The translations under genes were made by a program, and so were the position numbers. From the NCBI GenBank assembly GCA_022316685.1, contig JAKJHU010000305.1, positions 177,303 through 241,302 of the forward strand: DNA of 64,000 nt. The letters are read 5' to 3'. Source of the stretch: Progne subis subis. Taxonomy: Eukaryota; Chordata; Aves; Passeriformes; Hirundinidae. The notes below the pieces were generated by a model. That model did no database searches, was not told the origin of the DNA, and saw nothing but the letters and a program-made list of their open reading frames with translations. Shown here piece by piece: positions 1 to 11,410 of this stretch; position 1 is the stretch's first letter; the number at the start of each line of letters is the position of its first letter.

Positions 1-352
1 GTCACTTGGTCTCTCAGGAGATGGGCTGGGGGCTGCAGAGGTGGCTGTGGAGCATTGCCTTTGGTGTGCCAGGGATTGGCAGACACTGCTGGGCTGGGAT
101 AGAGGCTCTGGGGGGATTGGGGTTACAGGGCAGGGCAGTGCTGGGGTTTCAGGGCAGGGCAAGGCTGGAGCTGCCCCTTCCTCCCCCACACACAAAATGT
201 TTCCAGCCAACAATCTCCTCCAGTCTCTCACAACAGGCAATGCTGGAGGAGGAATCCCAGTTGTGGCCATGGGCACCTGGACAAGAAGGACAGTTCTTTT
301 CCATAGGGAGGTGTAATGATTTTAGTTAAAACAGGGCAGAAACACTAATTAA

Positions 353-1927
353 TGTAGTGACTACACATTCATGAAATTTTGTTTGCTAAATTTAGTGTCG
401 TGATCTTAGTGTTTACTCTCTTTATGTGGGAGAGGATCAGAAGAAACAAAGCAGGCTCAAGCTTAAAAAACAAAGTTTTATAAACACACATTAAAAAAAT
501 GGAAAAGATAAGAAAAGAAAAGATGGGAAAAAAAATAACAAAAAACCCCAAAATGCAACTTCAAAACACTCCTCCCTTCCCTTACAAACTGTTAACTTTC
601 TTACAAACAACATAGACACAACCTGTGATTTTCAATCAGTTTCACCATTTAAACATAATCTTTCATCACTTTGGGAGAGGAGTCTCTCTAGAGTCTTATG
701 GACACATTCGCCACAAGACAAAAACTGTCCTGGGGCTCTCAATGTCACAAATCTTCAACTGCTTGGAATTTTTGCTGATTGTGCTGTTCCACCCATTAGC
801 AGCCTTTCCCCTGGCTACTCATGGGCATCTCAGTGTATCTGGGGTACTGTTTAAGAAAGCTTCTTCTAGTATAAAACAAGGATTCTCTTCTAGCTCTAAA
901 ATTGTCTCTATCTCAAAAGAAATAGAGACCTCCTTTTAACCCAGGAGCTGAGAGCTTCAAATCACTTTCTCTCTAAAATCATCTTGGTCTCAAAGGCTGA
1001 GACCTCCTTTTACCCCAGGAGTGAGGGGCTTTAAGATTCCCACTAAAATCTCAATCATATCAATCCCCAACTTTGACTAGAGCTAGCATTCCTCCAAACA
1101 ACGTTAAGATGTTACAAGAAACAGTCCATTTCTTCATAGTTTACAGCAGAAAAGTTAGGTTAAAAATGTCCATGTCCTCAATCCCTCTTCTAATAATCTT
1201 TATCAGTTCTTTCACTCCTGCTCCACTGACTTCATGTGGTGTCTTTCCTACGTCCACTCTGTCTCTTTCTTTTCTCTCAGGGAAGGGTCAGGCCTTGGAA
1301 GCTCCATGTTGCCATGACAGGGTGAACTCTGCCCAGGCCTGCAGTGGCCATGTGATTTCTGCTCCAGGCAGCAGTCTCTCCATTTCAGATCGGCCTGGTT
1401 TCCTCCCTCCACTCTTTCTTCTCCGTCTGGAAGACACCGGAGGAGGGGAGCGGGAGGAGAGCTCTGCCCACCCCTCGGTGACAATCGGGGCAGCCTCGGC
1501 CAAACCGGGCCCAGAGTTGTTATCAGGGGAGATCCCTCCCTGCTCCGGGGTCTTTGGGGAGGTTTTTTCAAAGTGGTTGATGTTAAGCTGCAACCTCTCC
1601 TCCCCCCGGGGAGCCAATGGAGTCCGGCTCGGCCTCGGGCGAGCTTCCCCCCGAAGGGGGAGGTGGGGTGTGGGGAGCAGTAGGACCCACTCGATGTTAC
1701 CTGTTCAGCTGAGCAGGAGGAAAAGGGCCTGACCTGAACAAACCCAGGATTTATATGGGTACTGCCCAAAGTCGCATTCAACATTCTCCATGGTCAAAGC
1801 AGATGCCAATATTTCAAACCAGCTTCTGATAGGTCCTTGTCCTTTCTAAAACTCTTTCTGGGGTCCTGACAGGGTAATACTTCACATTCCTCCCTAACTA
1901 AAAACCAAACTGTGCTAACCCATGACA
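353..1927 (-). mobile_element. Solo LTR, ~1.58 kb, no internal region
   Basis: Read on the minus strand the segment begins TGTCATGGG and ends CACTACA, the TG...CA ends of an LTR. A TATA-like CATATAAATC lies about 150 bases inside the 5' end. The second half is AT-rich, with a late AATAAA-like stretch. No gag or pol homology is present, so I read it as a solo LTR of unusual length. The open frames inside it (for example 1073-1732) lack protein-family features. I see no target-site duplication. An inverted copy of nearly the same length is at 19075-20651. Confidence 0.6.
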
Positions 1928-2394
1928 GTGACCTTTAGGCTTTGCAGGGCTCAGGCACAGCGGCTGGAACAGAGTCAGGGCTGAGGTCACACTCTGTGGG
2001 CTGGGGCAGAGCCCATCCAGAAATGACCAGAGATGGGCTCAAATACAATGATGGGACCATGGCCAGACCCTCATGTTCTTCAGTCCCACCTCACATCATT
2101 GCCAGGGGCAGAGAAAGGGACAGGTGACTTCTCAGCGTGGGTCACAGGAAACATGGGTCACCAGAGCCCTTCCCAAAGTGGCAATGGCCCATTAACAGAA
2201 GATATCTCCCTGGAGAGAGGATGAGTCATGGAAGAGATAAAGAACACTGCCCGATTTGGTTTTACACAGCTGGCCCATTAAGAGAAGATCTCCCTCAGAG
2301 ATATGAGGGATGGGTCATGGAAGAGATAAACAACCTGCCCCAGCTGGTGTTCACAGATGGTAATAGAATACATTTTTTTGGTTACATCATGCAT
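1928..2394. repeat. Dispersed non-coding repeat
   Basis: Pieces of this stretch recur around the window. The first ~110 bases (starting GTGACCTTTAGGC) recur at 11552-11650 and, inverted, in the right arm near 18970-19074. The GCCAGGGGCAGAGAAAGGG part recurs at 13955-14095, downstream of the zinc-finger gene. The part from about 2181 (GGCAATGGCCCATTA) recurs at 16430-16660. No coding potential is seen. It may be an old LTR or a gene-family flank that was copied with segmental duplications. Confidence 0.55.
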
Positions 2395-2714
2395 TGTAAG
2401 ACAGGGCTTGAGGCTCCTTCCCCAGGAGACCTCAGGAATTCCACAAGGCTACTGAGATAACAACAGGAGTACAAATAAGAACCAAGAGCCTGAGAAACTG
2501 TTTACAAACAATGCAAAACTTAGAGGACACACAGCACGATGATTGATGCTTGACCAATGAGGAGTCCTGAAGGATGTGTGCCAGCCTCGTGAACAAGTGG
2601 CTTAGCCAATTGAGAGGCACCTGTACGTGTGGACAGTAGTGCTAGAATCTATAACTGGAGTTTAACGTAAACAATAAACGGCTTCTGCTAAAATTATATT
2701 GATTCTGCTATTCA
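2395..2714 (+). mobile_element. Candidate solo LTR, 320 bp
   Basis: This 320-base block begins TGTAAGACAGGG and ends GCTATTCA, with an AATAAA signal near the 3' end (CAATAAACGG). The size, late polyadenylation signal and TG...CA ends resemble small alpharetrovirus-like LTRs. The inverted copy at 18289-18608 is also 320 bases. No matching target duplication is visible, so the call rests on the ends and the signal only. Confidence 0.45.
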
Positions 2715-2861
2715 GTTGCCCAGTGTTTCCCCTGCACTGGAGAGGCTCTGCAGGACTGACAGGATGGGCTTTGGGGCTGTGAGGGGAAGCTGAGGGACCT
2801 GGGCTGCTGGACCTTCTGAAGAGGAGGCCCAGGGCTCATCCTCCAAGTGCTGCAAGGGTGG

Positions 2862-3452
2862 TTTCAGAGAATCCCAGAATCAGCCAGATCAGACATCATC
2901 AAGTCCAACCTGTGCCCTGACACTGCCTTGACTCCCTTGAGACTCCTTTTCTCCAGGATAAACAACCAACAGGTTGGGGACAGAGTGGCTGGACAGCACC
3001 CAGGGAGAAAGGGACCTGGGGGGATTGATGGACAGCAGGCTGGACATGAGCCCAGGTGTGCCCAGGTGGCCAAGAAGGCCAATGGCACCTGGCCTGGATC
3101 AGGAACAGGGTGGCCAGCAGGATCAGGAATGGTGTGGCCAGCAGGAGCAGGGCAGTGATTCTTCCCCTGTGCTCGGCACTGGTTGGGCAGCACCTCAAGT
3201 GCTGTGTCCAGTTCTGGGCCCTCAGTTTAGGAAGGACATGGAGGGGCTGGAGTGTGTCTAGAGAAGAGCAACAAGGCTGGTGAGGGGACTGGAACACAAG
3301 TCCTGTGAGGAGCGGCTGAGGGAGCTGGGATTGTTGATCCTGGAGAAGAGGGGGCTTGAGGGAGACAAGGCAGTGTCAGGGCACAGGTTGGACTTGACGA
3401 TCTCCAAGGTGTTCTCCAACCTGGCTGTTTCTGTGATTCTCTGAAACCACCC
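2862..3452. mobile_element. CR1 LINE 3' fragments, head to head
   Basis: About 2862-2960 is the reverse complement of a CR1 3' end (AGAGAATCCCAGAATC, then AAGTCCAACCTGTGCCC). From about 2965 to 3452 the plus strand reads as CR1 open-frame-2 tail and 3' UTR, ending GTGATTCTCTGA, the typical bird CR1 terminal repeat. Both are 5' truncated and non-coding. The same pair occurs inverted at 17570-18165. Confidence 0.7.
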
Positions 3453-5002
3453 TTGCAGCAGTTGCAGGATGAGCCCTGGGCCTCCTCTCCAGAAGGTGCA
3501 GCAGCCCAGGTCCCTCAGCTTCTCCTCACAGCCCCAAAGCCCATCCTGTCAGTCCTGCAGAGCCTCTGCAGCTCCTCCTCCTTGCCCAGAACAGGGAGCC
3601 CCACAGCCAGACACAGCAGCCCAGATGTGCCCCCCTGGCCTGTGGTGCCTCTGGCAAGGGAGCAGCACGAGGCACTGCAGGAGGCTGCAGACAATTCCTG
3701 AAGCACTTGAAGGATGATCTTGCTCCCCAGGGGATGTTCCCATGGTGCCAACTCAGGAACTGAAACGGGGAGTGGGGCCAGAGAGGAATGGGCAAGCAGG
3801 GATGGGCTGTTTGCAGGGGAGGGAACAGGGACGGGCAAAATTAAGAAATTTGTACCAGGAAGGGGAAAGAAAGCCAAAGTGAGGCAAAGGAAATGCTGAG
3901 GGCAGTTTGGGGGTGGCTGCCAGGCAGCCCTGGCTCTGAGCAACAACATCTGCAGTGGCACAGGAAACTCACATCTCATGGGAACAAACTTTCTGGATGA
4001 CTTCAGAGGCCACCACAAACCTGAGTGGTTTCCCCGCTGTCCCCCAGCCCTTCCTGGCCCCAGGGGCTGATGGCACTTGTGCTCCCTCAGGTTCATCTCC
4101 CCAACACCATGGGGGTGCTCACGCCTGCTCTGGGCAGTGCAAACAGGGGCTCCTGAGCCAGTGCTGCTGTGTCTGTGCCTGCAAGGATGCAGCACCTGTG
4201 TGAGCTGGGGGAGAGGCCAGGGCTGCAGAGGGGGGATGTTGTTGGCAGGTGCATGAGGACGCTGTGGGATGCTGCCCTGGGGTGTCCAGTGCAGTGGGGA
4301 TGGATCAGCCCCTGCTCTGCTGCTCCTTCCCATCTCTCCCAGGCACCTAGCAGAGCCCCAGCCATGCTGTTTGCCCCCAGCCTGCCCACGGCCACCCTGG
4401 GGCTGCTCACGGGGCTTTTCTCTGCTGAGCATTGGCCAGGGCGTGTTCTGGAGAGAGCCTGAGCAAGGAGCCTGGAGCCCCCAGGCCCTGCCCTGAGGCG
4501 TCAGCGCTGCCCCAGCAGTGCCCATGGCCTGTCCCTGCTGCAGCCCCGGCACTGCCACCCCCAGCACTGTGCCCGGCCCCGAGAGCACTCAGGCCCTACA
4601 GCAACACCAGGGCCAGGAGGGCAGCGGGGCAGGGGCACGGGAGCAGCACTGGCAACACCAAGTGCTGCTGCTCCTGGGCACAGCTGCTGTGCCAGCACTG
4701 ATCTGCCCCAGCTCTGCACACAGACATTGCTGCTGCAGCTGCAGAGAAGGGAACAAAAGGGGGATCTCTGCAGAAAACTTGGCTGGGAGATCCTTGAGAT
4801 CCTTTAAAGCCACCAAGAGTGCAGCCGTTCATTGACACAGTCTGTGGCCACAGGGAATGTGGAGAGAAATGGCACAGACAAGGACATTTCTTTGTGGATA
4901 TAAAAAAAGTAAAACAAATATCTAGGTCCTTCAAAATGAAGCCAACCAGAAGTATCAAAGATTACTTTTATTAGAAGTGATTATCAGAAATTGGCCAGCA
5001 GT

Positions 5003-5938
5003 TTAGTTTTCCTGAAACCATCCAGTCATCAGTCTCCACACTGCAGCCCTGAGCTCCTGGTTCCTCAGGCTGTAGATGAGGGGGTTCAGGCCTGGAGGCA
5101 CCACTGAGTACAGAACTGACAAGGCCAGATCCAGGGATGGGGAGGAGATGGAGGGGGGCTTCAGGTAGGCAAATATGGAAGTGCTGAGGAACAGGGAGAC
5201 CACAGCCAGGTGAGGGAGGCAGGTGGAAATGGCTTTGTTCCGTCCCTGCTCAGAGGGGATCCTCAGCACAGCCCTGAAAATCTGCACATAGGAGAAAACA
5301 ATGAACACAAAACAACCGAGCCCTAAACAGACACTAACTGCAATGAGCCCAAGTTTCCTGAGGTAGGATTTGGAACAGGAGAGCTTGAGGATCTGTGGCA
5401 TTTCACAGAAGAACTGGCCCAGGGCATTGCCATGGCACAGGGGCAGGGAAAATATATTGGCTGTGTGCAGCAGTGAATAGAGAAAGGCACTGGCCCAGGC
5501 AGCTGCTGCCATGTGGGCACAAGCTCTGCTGCCCAGGAGGGTCCCGTAGTGCAGGGGTTTGCAGATGGACACATAGCGGTCGTAGCACATGATGGTCAGG
5601 AGGGCAAGCTCTGATCCAAGAAAGAAGATAAGTAGAAAAACTTGGGCAGCACATCCCGTGTAGGAGATGGTCCTGGTGTCCCAGAGGGAATTGTGCATGG
5701 CTTTGGGGACAGTGGTGAGGATGGAGCCCAGGTCGGTGAGGGCCAGGTTGAGCAGGAAGAAGAACATGGGCGTGTGCAGGAGGTGGCCGCAGGCTACGGC
5801 GCTGATGATGAGGCCGTTGGCCAGGAGGGCAGCCAGGGAGATGCCCAGGAAGAGGCAGAAGTGCAGGAGCTGCAGCTGCCGCGTGTCTGCCAATGCCAGC
5901 AGGAGGAAGTGGCTGATGGAGCTGCTGCTGTTGGACAT
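5003..5938 (-). CDS. Olfactory receptor, OR14-like (intact)
   Basis: This intact single-exon frame of 311 codons has the usual length of an odorant receptor, a seven-helix G-protein-coupled receptor of the olfactory neuron cilium membrane. Visible family marks are an N-glycosylation site at Asn3, HTPMFFFLLN near residues 55-64 (TM2), the conserved Cys96 before TM3, MCYDRYVSICKPLHY at 117-131 at the end of TM3, STCLPHL near 238-244 (TM6 entry), and [13 protein letters not shown] near 281-293 (TM7). The start is the first ATG before the N-terminal glycosylation site. Such receptors form the large gamma-c expansion in birds, whose members resemble OR14 genes. I cannot name the ortholog. The second copy at 28243-29176 is broken, so this may be the only functional copy here. 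Confidence 0.93.
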   Translation of the reverse strand: MSNSSSSISHFLLLALADTRQLQLLHFCLFLGISLAALLANGLIISAVACGHLLHTPMFFFLLNLALTDLGSILTTVPKAMHNSLWDTRTISYTGCAAQVFLLIFFLGSELALLTIMCYDRYVSICKPLHYGTLLGSRACAHMAAAAWASAFLYSLLHTANIFSLPLCHGNALGQFFCEMPQILKLSCSKSYLRKLGLIAVSVCLGLGCFVFIVFSYVQIFRAVLRIPSEQGRNKAISTCLPHLAVVSLFLSTSIFAYLKPPSISSPSLDLALSVLYSVVPPGLNPLIYSLRNQELRAAVWRLMTGWFQEN

Positions 5939-8230
5939 TTCCTGTGCCTGCCCATGGGAACCTGTTCATGGATAAAGGACAGTGACACATCAGCAGAGGC
6001 TGCTTTGAGCCAAACCTGGGCCATTCCCTGCAGACTGTCCCACTGTGATTCTCCCACCCTTGTTCCTGCTCTGGAAAAACCTTCACCCAGGTCCCTGCCT
6101 GAGCTCCAGTTGTGCTGTCTGAGTGTGGCAGGAGCAGCCAGGCCTGTGCCGTGGGGGCTCTCCAGGAGCCATCCCTGCCCTGCTGCCCTGGATGTGTGGC
6201 CATGTGGCAGAGGGACAATGCTGGATCTTCAGGATTTGTCAGTGGAATCACTCCTAATGCAAGCAGGCTCGGTAGCATCTGCACTTCAACTTCTAAAGGG
6301 CATAGGGAGCAGGAAGCAATTTTAGCCATTATTTTCCTGCACACACATCATTCCTGTTTTTCTGGTGTCAGAAATCCCCACTATTTCTGCTGCACTGAGA
6401 TTTTACCACTGAGAGATGTGAGAGGCAAAGGATTCCCTGTGGCTCAGGGAAGGTGAGGATCTGGATGGGCTTGTTCCCAACTGCCCTGGGTTTGCACCTT
6501 TGGCTGCAATCAGAGCACAATCACACTCCTGTGTCACCCTGGGATAAACCAGACCCTGCCCAGAGCAGAGGGATCCCTGAATGTCTCTGCCTCTCCAAAG
6601 GTCTCTGGGCAAGGGCTCAGCACCCTCTTCTGCCAAGGACACTCACGGCTCCCTTGGCAAACCCAACAGCATTTCCTCAGCTCTGGCATCTCTGCACTTC
6701 CCCATGGGACATTCAGGGAACTCCCAGAGGCTGTGGCACAGATTTGCAGCCAGGAGGGCAGCTCAGAGCTTGGAAGGACACAGCAAGGAGATCCCCAGGT
6801 GTGCCCATGATGGGATCTCAGGGAGGGGGCTCAGCTCATTCCCCTTTCCCATGGATGCTTTGCCCACAGCCCCACAGGTGACAGGCAAGCTTGGACATCC
6901 ATTCCCATGGACACAGCTGCCTGGCAGTAATCCCAAGGGCAGTGCCTGACTCAGCTGCTGCAAATGCCAGAGCCTCCCTGAGAGCACCAGGTGACAGTGA
7001 CAAGATCAGGGGAGGGCAGAAAGAAGAGAAGATGTTGTGGTGCTGTGCCTGGGAGGGCAGGGCACAGACAGCCGGGCACTCAGGACAGTGTTCCCATAGC
7101 CAGCTGTGCACGGCACATCCCACACACCAACAGTGCCCTCCTGCCCCCAGCACTGCTCTGTTCAGCCCCCTCTCCTTCCCTGAGCATCTCCCTGTGCCTG
7201 GACATTTCCCTGCTGAGAGGAGCCTTGTCCCTGCCAGGGCTCACAGAGCCCATCCCACCCTCTGTGCCCTGGGCCCGGCCCTACAGAAACCTGCCTGTCT
7301 GCAGGGCCCTGCCTGGGGCAGGCTCTGTCTGCAGGGGGCAAGGGCAGCTCAGGAGAGCCCTGCTGGGCCCTGCAAAGGTGATGCTGGAGCTGTCCAGGGC
7401 TGAGGAGTGGCTGAAGGCCCTTTAGGAGCCTCCCAGCAGAGACTGACCACCCAAAATTACAGATCTGGAGTCTCTGTAAATGCTGAAACATGACTTTGAT
7501 GATCCCATGTGTCCCTTTCAACTCAGAATGTTCTGTGATTCTGTGATTTCAATTCCTATTTTGCTTCTCTCATCCTCCTGTTGCCTGTAAACAAAAGAGA
7601 AAAAAACTGCCTTGTAACATCATTAGGACAGAAAAGTAAAAACCAGACCTTAATTGAAGCTTCCAGGTGTCCCAGTGAGGATGAGGCACACCCAGGATCT
7701 GATTTTAAAATGTATTAATGTTGATTAATTAGGATATTTTCCAGGGACATCCAATATGAGGTTCAGTTGCCCTGGTTACACATCCCTGGGTAAACACGTT
7801 GGAGGAGGACCATTTCTTCCAAAGAAGTCTTCAAAGGTCTTCTTTGCCTCACTTTTTTTTTTTTTTTTTTTTTTTTTTAATGACTGCTCACACTCTGGTT
7901 AAAAACCAAAATGTACTTCTTGCAGGTTTTCTTCCTGATAGTAAAACTATACAGTATTTCTGGAATGTATTTAGAAGGTCTGCTTATTGTTCTAAAATCT
8001 AAGAGAAAGAGAGTAATGCACTAGAGTTAATCAAGGATAACACTGATATAAATATGTAATAGTAGTTGAATAGAGTTAATTAAGGATTCTAGATTTATAA
8101 CAATATAATAGTAGTTAACAGAGCTATGCATATATGAAAAATGTATAAAAAGCAAAATTCTTTTTATCACCACCTGAGCCTTCCCACCCTGCTCCAAGCA
8201 GGAAATTGAAAACACTCTCAGGAAAGCTCC
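5939..8230. other. No gene; A-copy-specific DNA
   Basis: No protein family or RNA gene is recognised in this ~2.3 kb. A CR1 3' remnant on the plus strand lies at about 7440-7550, ending TTCTGTGATTCTGTGATT. A run of about 26 T's sits at 7853-7878. An AT-rich patch at 7980-8160 contains short near-repeats of AGAGTTAATCAAGGAT. The open frames here are in GC-rich sequence and lack family features. Confidence 0.6.
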
Positions 8231-8959
8231 TGATCTTTACAGCAATCCCAGGCTTACCTTCTTTTGGGAAGTATCCTCTGGAGCTGTGCCCAGGCTGGTC
8301 TGGAGCTGGGAGCAGCCCTGCCACACACAGCACCTCTCAGCAGCAGCACCTGCCCTGCTCAGGGCGGCTCCTTCCCCCCACAGCTTCTCCCCAGTGCTGG
8401 CAGCAGCTCCCAGGGCTGGCTGAGAGCTGTCCCTGGCAGGCAGCAGAGTCCCTGGCCCAGCACAGCGCCCTGGGCTGCAGGACCCTGCTCTGCAGGACAG
8501 CCCTGGGCACCCCTGGCTGCTCTCCACAAGAGAGAATCAGAGAATGTACTCACAGAGTCTGTAGGCATTGGGATGTTGCAGCTTCAGGAGATCCCTGCAG
8601 GAGCTGCAGCTGCCTTGTCCTGCAGCCAGAGGTTCCTGTGTCAAGGGCTGGGAGTGATTCTCCTCCAGTCACTTCTCAGCTCCTTCCCAGCCCTGAGTGA
8701 TTGAAGCTCTCTGTGCCTGTGTGCTGTGCCCGGGGTGGCTGCAGGCAGTGCCCCAGCCCTGCTGGGCTGGGAGAAGAGTTGCTCATCAAGAGAGAGGTGT
8801 TTTTGAAGCTCTTCTTGGCTGCCAGGAGCTGCTTCTCTGCCAGGAGCCCGGCCCAGCTCAGCAGCACAGACACAGCACAAGGACTTTAATGACCCTCTCG
8901 GGCTTTGTGCTCAGGCCCTGAACATCAGTCCCTGAGAGAGAGCTGAAGAAACCTCTCAA

Positions 8960-10090
8960 GAACTCCAAGTCAGAATCCAACTCCAAAGTTTCTTGAAGTT
9001 TTAATGAGTCCCACTGTGGGACAGGACAGAGAAAGTGTCCCCAGGCCCCAGGCAGAGCAGAGAACTGGAGGCAGTGATGACAGCTGGGGACAAAGAGAAG
9101 CCAAGTCCTGGTGTCCTGGGGCACAGCAGCCTCTGTGCCACCAAGGGCTGTGAGGAGACACCTTGTCCTGAGGCCCTGGGGCCTCCTGGCACAGCCCCAG
9201 CAAGGCTGGGCACTGTCAGCCCCTTGTGCTGCCCTCAGCATCCCCCTCACATGCCAGTGGCCTCAAGGATGTGCTGGAAGGAGTCCCTGGGGAGCCTTGG
9301 TCAGCAATGGCCCTGGGGGGCTCCTGAATGCTGCCAGGGACTGCAGGTTCTTCAAAGGACTTTGGGTTTTGCTTTTTCATTGCAGTCTGTGAGAGGTTTG
9401 TGCAATCATGGCCTGCAACTATTTGCTCTAATTAGTCCCTTGAGAGACTTTGTCAGGAACAACACTCAGTGGGGCTCATTAATGCTTCAAGGTACTTCAG
9501 TTATTTTAAGGTACTTGGTGTTTCCCTTTAAAAATTGTCACTATGAGAAAAATTGGGTAATCATGTCCTTAGTTATCTACCTTAATTAGTCCCTTGGGAT
9601 TCTTAGTCAGTAACAATAATCATTAATACTTCAGAATACTCAAGGTTTATTAAGGAACTTCTTTTTGACACTGAGTCTGAGAGGTTTGTGCAGTCATGTC
9701 CTCCAATTATCTGCTTTAATTAGTCCCTAGAGATTCTTAGTCAGTAACCACACTCAGTGGGGCTCATTAATACTTTGAGACACTCAAGGTGTTTAAGGTA
9801 CTTTGGATTTTCCTTCCCACACTGAGCCTCTGAGAGGTTTTTGTGCAATCCTGGCCTCCAGTTCTCTCTTACAAGGACACCATGAGGAGCCTGTGTTTGG
9901 GGATGGACCTCAGTGGGACCCATTGATGCATCGAGACGCTTTGGGTTTTCCTTCTGACTTTGACTCCTGGAAAGGTTTGTGCAATCTCCTCTCAGGCCCT
10001 GAGGTTCCAGAGCTCAACATCAAATTCCCCACAGGGCTCATTAGGAGAAAGCAAGTTCTTGGATGTGCCTTGAGTTCCCGCTGGTCTGCT
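8960..10090. repeat. Degenerate tandem repeat, ~130-170 bp period
   Basis: Phrases such as GAGAGGTTTGTGCAATCATGG, TTAATTAGTCCCT, CTTAGTCAGTAAC and CAGTGGGGCTCATTAAT return about five times, with starts near 9388, 9559, 9686, 9830 and 9970. Units differ by many substitutions and indels. No coding signal is present. The first unit (8960-9090) has a counterpart in copy B at about 30400-30540, where the array does not continue. Confidence 0.6.
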
Positions 10091-11235
10091 GCAGTTCATT
10101 AGGAAGTTTTTTTCCTAGAGTTATGGAGAAATATTTCAAATAGCTTCTGTTAAACCCATGTTCCTATTTTCAAGGGTGTATTTTTCCTCTTTAGAGCAGA
10201 GGTGATTACAGCATTCAGTGACTGATATTGACCCAGAGTCTCTCCTCAGGAGGTCTGGCCTGCTCAGAGAAGCTGTGCCTTGAGGTCTGATGCAGTGTGG
10301 ACATCCTTGCTGCACATCCCCCAACCCCATCCTGCATCTCCTCACTCACCTGGGACCTGCTTTGCTCAGAGAACTGGCTGCACTCAGACAAAGAGGAGCT
10401 TTCTTCCTTTTTTAGCAATCTAAAACTCCGAAGTGTCAGGCAATCTCATCAAGTGTGTGCCAAGCCCAAGGTGCCACCAAGGAGGTTCCCCTTCCCCAAG
10501 GCAGAACCATGCAAGGAATGTTTTAGACACTCAGAAAGTTCTCCAATAAACACAAATCCAGAGGTGGCTGAAGGCAGAATTAGACCAACTCCTGAAGGAC
10601 AGACAAGCTTTGAACTCCTTGCAGCTCAACGCTCCAGGTGGGTTGTTGGGAGGTGTGTGAGTGAGACAAGAGTGAGATGAAAGGGAAATGCGGAGAGCCC
10701 TGGAAGTGCTTGTGCAGACAGGCTAGTGGGGAAGGGCCCTGCAGCCCTGCCCTGGGCCAGGAGTGAGGGTGGATCATCATCCCAACCTGCCCTGGGCCAT
10801 GGCAAGGGGCTGTGGCCATGGACACTGCACTGACCCCACTGCACCAGCCCCCTGCTCAGGATTGGTGTCACTGCCCAGAGCCAGAGGGGATCCCTTGCTG
10901 GGGGCTTGTGCCACGGCCACCTGCCCTGTGCCGCGCTGGCTGCTCAGGTGCCGCAGAACCAGCAGCAAATGCCACTGCCAGGGCCAAAGGCCAGCTCAGG
11001 CAGACAGAAAGGGGCAGTGCTGGGCACTGCTTCCATGGCAGCCCTCCCTGGACACCACACCTGGGTCACCTGTCATGGAATTGCCATGGAAACCCAGCTG
11101 ACTGGAAATGCACTGGTGGACAAAGGTTTTAGTGGGGCCTGTCACAAAGGGTGGTGGTTTTAAACTAAAGGAAGGGAGGTTCAGATAAGGGGAGATAAGG
11201 AGGAAAGTTTTGAAGATGAGGTTGGTGATGCATCA
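10091..11235. other. No gene seen
   Basis: The stretch is moderately GC-rich and I recognise no exon, repeat family or RNA gene. A near-match to an RFX X-box (TTGCCATGGAAAC) lies at about 11080-11092. It resembles the motif repeated in the minisatellite at 12710-13160. Confidence 0.5.
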
Positions 11236-11410
11236 GGACAGGTTCCCATGGAGGTGGTCAATGCCCCATCCCTGGAAATATTCAAGTCCAGCTGGGACAG
11301 GGCTCTGAACAATCTGATCTGGTGAAAGATGTCCCTGCTCATGGCAGGGGTTGGGATGAGATGAGCACTGCAGAGCTCTTCCCATCCAAATCATTCCAGG
11401 ATTACATGGG
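11236..11410 (+). mobile_element. CR1 LINE 3' fragment
   Basis: The phrases GAGGTGGTCAATGCCCCATC, CCCTGGAAATATTCAAG and TGATCTGGTGAAAGATGTCC are characteristic of a bird CR1 3' untranslated region. The fragment is short and non-coding. Confidence 0.7.

Larger units (their letters stand above)
1..4480. repeat. Left arm of a large inverted repeat
   Basis: The sequence from the window edge to about 4480 reappears in reverse complement at about 16665-21001. Matching landmarks keep a nearly constant coordinate sum: 1 with 21001, 353 with 20651, 1927 with 19075, 2395 with 18608, 2714 with 18289. The sum then drifts by about 140 bases through the CR1 part. A 60-base sample near 1441 differs at about two positions, so similarity is in the mid-90s percent, judged by eye. 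Bases 1-352 hold no gene. Bases ~240-315 match one unit of the ~186 bp tandem repeat found at 31295-32110. Confidence 0.85.
3451..9090. repeat. Segmental duplication, copy A (direct)
   Basis: Copy A matches copy B at about 26641-30540 in the same orientation, and its first kilobase also matches the inverted right arm (16665-17585). Copy A carries the intact olfactory receptor and copy B the broken one. Homology is collinear over 3451-5938. It is then interrupted by ~2.3 kb present only in A (5939-8230), against ~0.6 kb of unrelated sequence in B. It resumes at about 8380-9090, matching 29830-30540. Indels break every other long frame between copies, which argues that 3451-5000 is non-coding. 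Confidence 0.8.

Noticed and set aside
1073..1784. Overlapping 178- and 219-codon frames in the long LTR
   Set aside because: The mirror copy differs in frame extent and the region is an LTR with promoter-like signals.
3515..4588. 357-codon minus-strand open frame
   Set aside because: The duplicate copy at 26705-27783 breaks the frame with indels, and the translation has no domain; GC-rich repeat DNA explains it.
5403..6344. 313-codon minus-strand open frame overlapping the olfactory receptor
   Set aside because: It reads the receptor in another frame; the receptor frame has all family motifs.
7440..7550. Possible small RNA gene
   Set aside because: The TTCTGTGATTCTGTGATT ending identifies a CR1 3' remnant instead.
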